Assembly (NCBI GenBank): GCA_023238725.1
Contig: CM041544.1
Coordinates: 4,205,501 to 4,269,500 of the forward strand
Source: Scortum barcoo
Taxonomy: Eukaryota > Chordata > Actinopteri > Centrarchiformes > Terapontidae
DNA: 64,000 bases
Direction: 5' to 3'
The translations under genes were made by a program, and so were the position numbers. The notes under the pieces were generated by a model that was not told the origin of the DNA, made no database searches, and worked only from the letters and a program-made list of their open reading frames with translations. Shown one piece after another: positions 26,901 to 38,500 of this stretch; the first letter of the stretch is position 1; each line of letters begins with the position of its first letter.

Positions 26901-29900
26901 TCCAGGCTGAGCCATGCCAAATAAACACCAGAGCTGTCAAACTCCAGCTGACCAGCGACTTTGGTGGTCTGTCACACTCAGAAAGTACAATTGTTCTCAA
27001 ACACATACTGACACTTTTGTATTGTCCTGCCAGGTCAAAGTGATGCTCCTTCCTTTTTTTTCCATAAGCAAATGTCATTGTTCGATTTCTCTTCCTTCAC
27101 TTATCTTCAAAAAAGCTGAAATCACAGTGAATCATCGCTGCTGAATAAAGTGTAAAAACACTGCGGTAACTGTTCACTGACAGAAAATTAAGCAATGAAT
27201 AAACGGCAAAATCAAACCATCGCCATTAATGCCAATCCACAACTACTGCTGTTGCCATGGTACCACCCAGTGACAGAAACATCTGCAGTGTTGCCAGGCC
27301 AACAGGGATGTAACACCGGATGCTGACTGAGGACCGCAGGAGGTGTTGAGCTCACACACATTTTGGAAAGAGATGTGTTTGGGTCACACACACACACACG
27401 CCATACACATGTTTGCCCATGCATGTCATCGCTGCGGTAGGGCAGGATGACTACGTCCGCAAAGAGTTAGCCAGACCCAACTTTCCAAACACTATTGGAA
27501 TCACCCCACTGACTGTTAACGCTAACACACACACACTATTCTCCCGCGCACACACGAACACGAACACACAAAGCGTGGAACTGATGACAAACGAATTTTT
27601 TAAAAAAAGGGATGCTGTAAAGGCAGGGAGGACAGGAGTTCAGATTTTCCTCTTGTCCGCCTGGTCGTCAGACGGGGTTTGTTAAATCAACAGTTATGTA
27701 ATGAGGACCATCACCATAGTGACCACAGTGGACGACATGGTATCCATGATATCACCATCAATTATCTCTTCAGGGAACTGTGGCTGTGACGTCACTATCG
27801 AGACAATTTCTGTAGTGACAGTTTAAACAACTCTAGTTGTTTTATACAGCCTGGTACTGTATCCACCTATTTTTCAGCGAATACTGCATAACTATTGAAA
27901 GAAATGAACAGCGATGATTAAACTCATGTACATTTTTGAAGAAAATATGCAGAGGAAAGATGTGAAGATCTCAAGATGTTTGCATGGTTAATAGCCAATA
28001 CAATACAACAAGAGGTCGGTTAGCTTAGTCCGGCACTTGAGTGTAATATAAACCTGATCCAACGCTCAGCACAAAAAGCGAATAATTCCCCAAAATGTTA
28101 TGATTGCAAATGCAATATGATTTGGCTCCTCTGCTATGTTGCAGAAAAAATCTAGCAGTGTCTGGAAGCTAATAAGAACTATTTAAACCTTTACATCTAC
28201 CTTTTCAAATCACACATACTGAAGGAAATTAGCAGGAATGGATTTGTGCATGTGGGGTCAAAACAGGAGCACTTGAGATGAGCTTAATCCAAACTCCTGA
28301 CACACACAGCTAGTTGTGTAGGCAGTACAACAGTGATTGTTCATACACATGAGCAATTGTGTATACATTTCTATAAACTACAGTCTAAATCAATGTCAGA
28401 TTTTTGATGACTAAAAGAAATAACACAAACAGGAAATTGAATATAAAAGCTGATTCCTGATAAATAACATCTCTTTGCACAAATCCATTCCTGCTACTCA
28501 AAGTGTAGCGGGTAAACAACCTGGATAGGAAAAACCAGAGTACTCTGTCATGACAAACACAAAAAAACACACATTCAGCACATCGTACAGTTAGATACTT
28601 CCTACTTACATGGTAATACATGGTCAACAGATAAACACACACACGCACACCCTTTACCCCCTACACAGACAAACACAGCCCATGTCTGGTACCGTTGTTA
28701 TTATGGACGTTCACATGCTGAACCACTCAGACAACTATTCCTGTGTGAGTTTATCTGTGTGTCAGTCTACGTGTGTGTGTTGTTTGCAGCGCTCAGTGTT
28801 TTCCTGCTGGCGGTGGAAGTGATTTGGAAAGAATGCAGTGGAAAGGGAGGGGCGTCGCGGCCGTTAAACCAGCAGGGTCGGGCCTCAAATGAAAGCGCGG
28901 CGCTAACGAGGGCGGATGCTAATTGAAGAGCGTCCCAGCATGGTATCACAAACACACACAGACACATTCACATAATTCCCCGCTGCAGTATGTATAAACA
29001 CATACAGTGAAAAAAAAATGACACCTATTATGTGAAGTACACACGGTTTGTCGTGTGAGTGTATGTATGTGTGTGAAGAAGTAATCTCAGCACCAGTGTC
29101 CACGTTAGGGTTGAGCAGTTGTATCTTTAGACTGTCTGATAATAATAGTTTGAGACTGGTGAGACCTGATGTGATCGAGGTGGGGGGGCTGACCTGTGTG
29201 CTCACCAGCACACCACTACAGCTCAGCTGGTATAGTCTGGTTAGCCTTGTTAGCCATCCCATTCCCAAAATGTGACTTCAAAGCAGTAAGAATAGTGACA
29301 AGACAGAGCTCAGTAACATGTGCAAAGCCACCAACATACAAAACATGGTGGGAGCTGAGCTGGTGCTATTTCATACTGCCGTTCTTCATGTAATACATTT
29401 CTGGTGAATTAGCACTTTAAGCAGACTGATCAGGATTTTTTTTTTTACCTTTTTTTTTTTACCTTTTCTTCCCCAGTGTGAATTTCTAATACCAGTGCTC
29501 ACTTTAAAATCTGGATAGCACACTGTGTGTTCATTGGAATCACTGAAAATTGAGTCAGAGTGACTGTGGCTCAATGAGCAGACCACTGAATTTCAGAATG
29601 AAAGTGATCAAGAAAGTGTATTTAATGTGGATGAATCACATCTGGCCACAACATGATCTGCACAATAAGGTCAGTGCTGATACTGATCAAGTGGATCAGA
29701 ATATTTCTATTAATACATTTAAATGAGTCTTTTGTCAGGCCAGAAACACAATAATCGTTCAGTGTTCATGTTACAGATTTATTAAAGTTGATAAGGCGAT
29801 ATTCTACATTTTTCTTATTGCCAGCAAATCCCACAAAAAGACCCAGACCAACAATGTTTTCATCAGTTCTTTACCACTGCCTAAGCTGGGAAATCACTTT

Positions 29901-29928
29901 GTAGCACACTGCTCCCGACTAAAAACTC

Positions 29929-29968
<40 letters not shown>

Positions 29969-32543
29969 CAACAGTGTGGCTCATTGATTGATGTGTTTTT
30001 ACTTGTTTTTGGACAACAATGGATATACATATATCAGGCTGGATACAAGCACACACCTACACACACACACACTCTGTTGTCTCTGGTGGTAAGATACATT
30101 CATAGACAAAAGGCTAATATAAGCTAACATAAGACTGAAATTAACCCACTGATTGATGTATCTGTATGTGGGGAAACAGCAGTGAGAGAATGAGAGCGAG
30201 GTTGATGTGAGTGTGTTTAGTACCGCAGGACCTCACCTGTTCTTCTGTGATGAGTCCAGGGTGTGTGTGCGTGTTGTCATTGGTGTAGTGCAGAGGCAGG
30301 CTCTGACACAGCTGTCCGAGCAGCATGGCCACTTCCTTCATGCTCCGCCAGCAACATACCAGCACCATCTGGGCTGTCACCCTGTAGCCCTCACCGCCTG
30401 GAGCCAACACACACGCACAGTGACACACAAACACAAGTGAAAAGTGACATGAGAAATGTTTGGTCACTTTTTGGTTTATTATTTAGTAACTTACACTAAA
30501 AGACTGATTTGTAATGCACTGTGTTAAAGCTTTGTATTCAATGGAAACTAAGAGAAGTCCCAAGTCACTTTATTTTAGTTGTTTATGTTGGGTTACACAT
30601 ACTGCTCACACAATCATAATCACACACTGACACACCCACAGAGCCATTTAATTTTCTTTACTGCCGTGAAGTTACAGCAGATTAGTTAATCATTTAATAC
30701 GAATCCTCGAAGTACTGGACTGTGTGAGTGTGTGAGTAAATATAACATACAGAAACAAGATCAAACACTTCCCCCATCAGGGCATCATTAGTACTGCACC
30801 CACAGACAGCAATGACTTGTTGGTTTAAATAAAGTAAATAAAATGATACAACTCGTGCAACAGTTTTCAAGATCTGAAAGTCAGAAAGTCAAAATCAACA
30901 ACAGCCTCCAAACAGCCGTTTTACCGTCATTTAAAACTGAGATGTTTGTTTTTATGATCACAGGTCAACACAGGCGAAGTGCCAGTGCTCCAGGAATAGT
31001 ATAACCATGTTTGCCTTAGTGATGTCAAAACATGTTGATAATGTAACACCAAAAAAGAAAATATTAACAGATTTTGTCATTCAAATTGTGGTAACTGGGG
31101 GCTAAATCTTTTAAATGACCTTAACTGTGTTCATGAGCAGTGCGTCACAGTCCCTGCTGGAGCTCCAATTGTTGAACGCGTTGATAAGTGAGCCAAATCA
31201 GAGGCCAGATTATAATAACTAACTTCCTGTTGTTTTTAGAACAGCAGCAGGCACCTGGGCAGTATCTGTGTCTCATGTCTCTTCCTCGCCATCCTCCCTT
31301 CAACCCCCCTCACTGTCTGAATACATCTGAACGAGCATTACATTAGACTGTTTAAACAAATGAGGCATGGTAAGACATTTCTGGTGGAATGTTTGACAGC
31401 ATCAGTCTAATGATCTCTAACTAACCTGAGTCCAGTGACGGAGTGTGTGCGGTCTGGGTCTGTGTGTGATTATCTCCGTGGTGTGTGTCCAGCTCTCTGG
31501 CATTTGTAAAGAAGTCATTGGTATCTCTGGGCTGAATCTCTTGCAGGATCCTCTGCAGACCTGTGGACGTCTCTGTCAACACACACAAAATAAAACACAT
31601 GGTCTTCATATTTCCTCCTGGTCCTTGTTTTACTTTCCATGACACTTTGCTTCAACTATCAACTAAAAGTATAGTTCTGTCCTAAAGTTTCCCTCTTGAT
31701 ATTTCCTCTGTTGATGTTCAAAACTTCTTAACAAAAAATGGTAAAAACTATTTATTATGAATGCAATTGGAACTTTTCAAAATCCAAGCACTTTTCAAAC
31801 CTTGAAAACACAACATAATTCAAGCATTTTCAAGGATGTCCAGGATCCAGAACTTTGATTTGTTCTCAAGTGGCACGTACGACAGATTTAAGAGAACTGA
31901 TATATTCAGCTATATTCATTAACTCATGTCAGAAGTGTCTATGGACTACTCTTTTATTGCTTCTTAACTGGATATTCTGCATACTATTTTGCAGTATGTT
32001 AAAGACAGGTATGCACATCGCTGTCCACGTGAGCATCTTCCATTTTCCATCTTCCATTCCAACAGACAATCAGGTAACATAACCTAATGGAATATATTAT
32101 CACATCAGTCTCTGTGATCCTCCTCTTTTAGAGACTTGTTTTTCTTTTGACACTTTGTGACTCTAAAACTTTCCACAAATGAACCAGGACAAACATTTTG
32201 CTAATGACCAAACCTCACCCACTCATGAACAGGTGGCATCCATCAAGTTCGAAAAATTTTGTTCGGTGAATCTGACTTTGAACACACATGCAAACAACCT
32301 CACTGAATAAAGCATCAGGTTCAGAATAAGAATATGAAAGTGTTGTTGCACAAGACCTAATGAGTGTCTGCAGCATAATCTAAGGCCGGGCTGAAGGTGG
32401 TTACCTGAGTCAGTATCCATGGGGATGAGTCCCTCTGGGGAGGAGCTCTGGACGACAGGGGAGACCACGTCAGACATCCTGTAGCACACAGCAATGAGCT
32501 CGGACACCAGACATCTCCACTGCTCAGTCTGGCTCAGACTCCT

Positions 32544-32582
<39 letters not shown>

Positions 32583-35500
32583 ACAGTTATATAGCAAATA
32601 CATGATCAGAGAGCTTGTTTTCCCACTGCCAACAAGAAACAACAGAACTAAATGGAAGTAGGTTGTTTAAGAAGTGCATGTGTTGTTGTGATAGATGTGC
32701 TTACTCAGTGTTTAGGTGCTGCAGGACAGCGGTGATGCAGTGAGCTCTGCCATATAGAGGATAGGAAGCAGCTGCCTGTAAGAGAGATGATTCGGCCCTT
32801 GTCACCTCTAACTGCAGACAGCGCAGCAAGAACTGAACCACTGGGGACAGAAGAACAATACGTTTTTATATCTGAGGTATGATACTTTATTCAGTGCAAA
32901 CACACGTGCATACATTTCTTAGGGCTATGCATCTTACCAGCCAGCATGTTGAGCTCCAACATGTCGGTCTCAGAGGTCTGGGGCGATGGGGAGGGAGGCT
33001 GGAAACTGAGGCCCTGCTCCTGCGCACAGAGCAGCAGAGCCTGGCTCAGGGCCGGCTGGGGGAGCAGCAGGTTGAGGAGGTGGGCTGCTGTGACGCTGTC
33101 AAATGGTTTGGTGCTGGTACTGAGGTCCAGAGCGGCCTGAAGCACAGAGCGCATCCTTTCGGGCACCTCACATCATAAAGACCAAAGTGAGATGAGTTAA
33201 ACAACTTAAAGTTAGTAGTAGATGCCATATTTAAAATATTATGTGTTTTTTTGGTTTGTTTTTTAGTGTAGGTTAGCATATTATTTCAAGTGTAGTGTCT
33301 GAGCTTGGTCCTCATATTAACCTGGAGTCCCACAGCTGATTGCGGGAGTTGCTGAAGTAACGTCGAGGCTTGCAGTTTGACTTCCAGGAAGTTGCTGGCA
33401 ACACAGTAGAGGACATTCTGAGCATGGGCAGAGGTCACAACTTCACCGAGGGCAAACACATCCGGCCCTGAGGAAAACAGGGAAGTGCAGGTGGAGAGAC
33501 ACAGGAGGGGACAGTGAGTGACAAAAAGCACAGCATACGCTGAGCCAGCTGGGGCGTCAGCTTGGCATCAAAGTAAAAAGGCTGGCCGGTAATGAATAGA
33601 CTGCTGCTTCAGGCACCAACAGAAAGATGTATTCCAGAGCAGCGAGCTGGCTACTGGTATCACATGAAATGTGCCAAGTACCATCGTAAAGGTGTCCTTG
33701 AGTAAAGCACTCAACTCCAAACAGCTCTGAGTGTGTTGGATGAAATAAAACACTGTGTTCTGACCTCTTTGGTGAACGTCAGCAAGATTTACATGTACTA
33801 TACATAATGTAAAACCAGGAAGATTCATTTTAATTGTCTGCTGTTGTGTTGTCTGAAAAAGTAGTCTAGAAGTTGTAATATGTATGACGATAGTTCGGTA
33901 TAATGATACTGGTAATAAAAATAAAGGAACCAGAGGACTATTGGAAAATAAAGGACTACAAGCTCTGTGCATTATAATTACTTAAAACATTATCTTATTT
34001 TTTGTCTAGTCTAAAATGTAAAAATAAAAATGGCTGACATTATCAGTTGTTGCTTTTCAATGGATAATAATATGAAACATCTACCTTGTAATACATTGTA
34101 TGACTTGCTGCATTTTCACACAGCTTTGTAAAGAGTGGTGAGTCATATACTGATGAGCAGTGGGTGTACCTGTGCTGAAGGTGAAGAGCTGGCCCAGTAG
34201 ACAAAGCAGGTGGAGGGACATGAGGCATTTAGAGAAGGAAGCTCCAGGGAGCAAAACCTCCAGCAGCCTCACAACACAGCCAGCACAGGAACTCCTATGT
34301 TACATACAAAAACACACAACAAGCCCTTTAGTTCATTTTATAAAATAAAAAGACTCAGGTGAACCTCTGCATTGTTGCGTTGTGTGTAGTATACCTTGTA
34401 CAGATGTATTGTGTGTTGGTCTCTCTCTCTCTGCTCCTGGTCTCTCTCCTGGATCAGTTTCTTCTGCAGCAGCAGAGTGCTGTCCTTCATTCTACAAAGC
34501 AACTGTACAGTAGAGGATATAGCTGGTATAGTTTTGATTTAGATTATTCATTAATCAAATGTGTCCATGTTATGTGAAAGGGTCACTCCCGCTTCACAAG
34601 TTGACTGTATGTTACCCAATTTAACACTTCAAATTCAGTGAAAAAATAAATAGAAAACACCAAACAAACAAACACCAAAAACAGTTTGAGGTAAATGGCA
34701 GACCTTCTTCAGCAGGCTGACTGTCTGCTGTCTGACGCCTGGTGACTGACTGTTGAGATTAGGCAGGAGGAAGTAACGCAGCAGGTCTATTTCCTGTGAG
34801 GTCAGAACTTCAGTGCTGCGGTGGCTCTCACACACTAAGCCCAAAGCATCCATCCTCACCTGGGGAGGATGATGATAGGATTTGATGACACATTAATACA
34901 ACAAAAATCCAAGATATGTCACAGAATATATATGAAAACTATATAAAAAGGAATATAAAAATCACAATGCTGAAGACAAGAGATATACAGCCCAGGATTC
35001 AAATATACGCACTTGATCATGTTTGTGTACCAGTGCTTGACGGAGTAGGGAGAGGGGCACCAGTCCTCCCCACAGACCCTCCTCTGAGGATGGAACAACA
35101 CCCTGAGCCCTGGCTGCTCGCAGGCACGTCATGAGAGCTCCCAGTGCACCCCTGCTGCCTGAGGGACCTAATGAGGATTTAAAAACAGTGTTCATAAAGT
35201 GTCTCTACAGCCATCAAACTGTCATGACTGTGTGACAGAATGACAAGACAATAATTAGCAGCTGATCTATCATGACAATAAATAAAAGGAAAGTCTGATA
35301 ATAGTTGCAGATATATGGAAGCTCAATGGACAGACATATGTGTATTTACCTGTGCTGCACGGTGGTGTGTCCTGCAAGGCCTGCACCATGTGTGCCACAC
35401 TGGAGGGGCTGCAGCGCAGCAGCTTAGGCAGGAAATAGTCCAGGATGTAAGTGGTCTGGTCCAGTTTGGCACGGCACAGCACCTGCAGCAGGGGGGTTAC

Positions 35501-38500
35501 CCACGTCTGGTGCCACTGCTCCATCCAGTCCTCTGTGGCTGTCTTGTCTGCTGCACCAGCCTCACTGGCCAGCTGGGCCTTGTGGCTGACAAACAGCCTC
35601 TCCAGGAGGTCGCTGGCATACGGAGCCAGGGTCTGGTCACCCATCAAGCCCAGGAGACAGGAAGGCAGCTGAGGCTGGATGTCAAGCAGGTGCCCTGCCC
35701 CATAAAGCTCCACCAGGCAGCCCAAGGAACCGTACTTCCCTCTCATGTGCCACTCCAGTCCCAGCAGGCTTTGAGTGAGCTCTGTGATGTAGCTGTCTTT
35801 CGTTAGGTCAGAAGTGGAGCAGGTGGTGTGCTGATGGAGAAGGAGGAGGTTGCGGAACAGGGAGCGGGTCTGGTGGCGGACCCCGTCCAGTGGGTGCTCC
35901 CAGTGGGAGTAGATGTGCTCCAGCAGGTGTCGCTGCAGCTCCGAACCCCCGCTGAGGGACTGCTGGAGGCTGAAGGGGCAGGGCTGCCCCTCTCCCTGCA
36001 GGCAGTCCAGGGCAGCACTGCTCCACAGAGTCAGGACCCGAGCCACCACCATGGCTGTACTGGACTCTATTATACTAGAAGACAAAAAACATACATCCTG
36101 TTTACACTTATGTTGCTGTTTTTTAATCACTTCAAGCTCTGGGTACCAATGCTCTCTCTTTTAAAGGACTTGTCAGAAAGTGATGAAAGGATTACAGTTT
36201 ACAGTGGTCAGCACGGGAATCAGTTCAGCAAACCTACCTGACATCCAGATCCAGCAGTGTGTTTGGAACCAACAGCAGCAGCTGTTCCCACTGGGGCCCT
36301 GGAAGAGCGCCCTTCCAGCTCAACATGGCCAGAGCCCCATGACACAGATACAAGGAGACACCCGGCGGGCGACCATTGGTACACAGACCCTCACACCTCT
36401 GCTTTAGCCACTGAGGGGCTGTGTTCAAACCCTCTGCCAAGCTACGCAGCAAACTGCACACCTGACACACACAGAGACAAGGATGCCCAAAATATTTTAT
36501 CATCTTATTCAAAGTAAAGCCCATTTGAAACTGTTTTCAGAGCAGTTAAAAATATTTTAGGGATATGAATACTGTATACAATCCAGAAATCATCATCCCC
36601 TACTCACCACAGAGGCAACTTCATCTCCACAACCCATCACAGACCTACACAACAACACAACAGCCATGCCGGCTGTACTCTGGACTGACTGGATGAACTC
36701 CTCTAGAAACAGGAAAAAGGACAGAGGAGAAAAGAAATGAAAGAAAAGCATGTCCACTTAGATACGTGTGATTTTTTAAAATTCTTATTCAAATTCTGGA
36801 GCAAAGAAAAACACTGCAGCTAAAACGGAGGCACCACACTCCATCTGCTCTACCTGGTAAGAACAGATTTATTGTTTGTGATCATAATCATTCAAATCAG
36901 TCAAAAACATGATGCTCTGTCATCCTCATTAAACCTGATACAGCTCATTTTCCTTAACAACCTGTGAAAACTTGAGAACCTGCTCTTTCTCCAAACAGAT
37001 AACTGCAGAGTTACAGAGAGACCTCCAGAGCTCTGTGTCATCATATCATTAGTTTTATATTTGAATTTTATTAGTGTCCATTTTTAAAAAAAGAGCCAGT
37101 TCCAATAAGTAAAAGTATGATTCAAATGAAACACTAGGAGACATAGGAACAAGGTGTAGGTGTGTTCTTGGACTCTTGGAAACTTCTTCTGAGAAAGCAA
37201 ATTACTGATATTCATTCAGGTATTCACTGATATTTATGCACTGAAACAAAGGCAGGTCTACATGTCTTCTTCCATCAGCTGGCTCTCTGTACACATCAGA
37301 TGCTTTTTTTAGCTTTAGTATTTTTTCCTACCATCAGTGAGGATGTGAATGTAGCAGCCCAGGAGGCTGCTCAGCGTGTCCTCCAGTTTGCAGTGGTTCT
37401 GCTGAGCCTGCAGGGCAGCACTGATTGTTTCCTGGGACCTCTGGATCACCAGCATGGAGGTCTTTACGGCAGCCAGACAGGACTGCATCAGCTGGGCCTG
37501 GGCGATGTGACGTCCTGCTAAACCACTTAGAAAACAGCAGGGGGCGACAGACACACATAAATGAGACAGGTACTGAAGTGGCGTATGCAATAACTTGTGT
37601 CACAGGAAAGATAAGAAATTCACTTTCAATGTGTAATACTGAGACACAAGTATACATCTAAGCAGAAAACAGAGTATGCCTCTAACCTGTTCTGGTGAAG
37701 GTATTCACTCAATCCCTTGTGAAGAAACTCCAACACTACACAGATAAGAAGAAAATCAATGAGAGGCTTTTCTCAAAATTATATATGACTCACTTAAAGC
37801 TTTTGAAACAAATAAGTTGGACACTGACCTTCAGGAAGCAACTTGTTAATGCATCGTTCACCTAAAGAATTTTGAAAAGGTAGTTATTTAGCTTAACAAG
37901 AACAAAAAGTAAGATTTATCTGGTGTCTGTAGTGATCACAAGTAGAAAACATCCACAGTCAGAGTAAATGTTCGTCGGCCACTCACCGAGAGGGAAGCCA
38001 ACAAGACAAGCACTGATGGTGTCTACGATGTGTGAGTATTGATGTGAAGTTGGATTGGACATACAGTCAGATAAGCAGGCAGACAGACTGTTTACAGTAT
38101 GCTCTTGAAGCCAGGCTGGCACTGAACCTAAGGCACTGAGGAAAGCAACACACAATGAACAGTTATTTATCAGGGCTAATGTTCACAAAACATCCTGAGA
38201 CTAAAAGTAGCTCCTAACTGATGGAGTTTGGCGAAACTACTAAAAATAATTTGGTCTCTGACCAAAAACCCAGGAGTCCTAAAATCAGGGTGAAAAGTGC
38301 TAAAAGTAGCTCACAAATTAGAGGTAATCCAGAGGACTGTCACCAAAATCTACTCAGAGTCAGTCAGCTGCTACGGGAAATAAGCCTCATCACATCAGCT
38401 TTTTGTAAATATAAAATGAATATGAACTTTGAATCCATATTTGGATGGTGGCAATTTATTAACGATTCAAACAGCTCACCAACAAATTGGAAACAATCCA

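Larger units (their letters stand above)
23248..30236 (-). other. thada: thada intron 21, about 7 kb, with candidate regulatory blocks
   Basis: It contains a degenerate repeat (23860-24000), a 12-base C run (24481-24492), GC-rich blocks at 25540-25740 and 28820-28940, a CA tract at 27386-27400 and a TG tract at 29933-29967. It interrupts the DUF2428 coding region between exons 21 and 22. Confidence 0.6.

Noticed and set aside
35315..35806. 163-codon plus-strand ORF
   Set aside because: Antisense shadow of thada exon 11, whose minus-strand frame carries the conserved protein.
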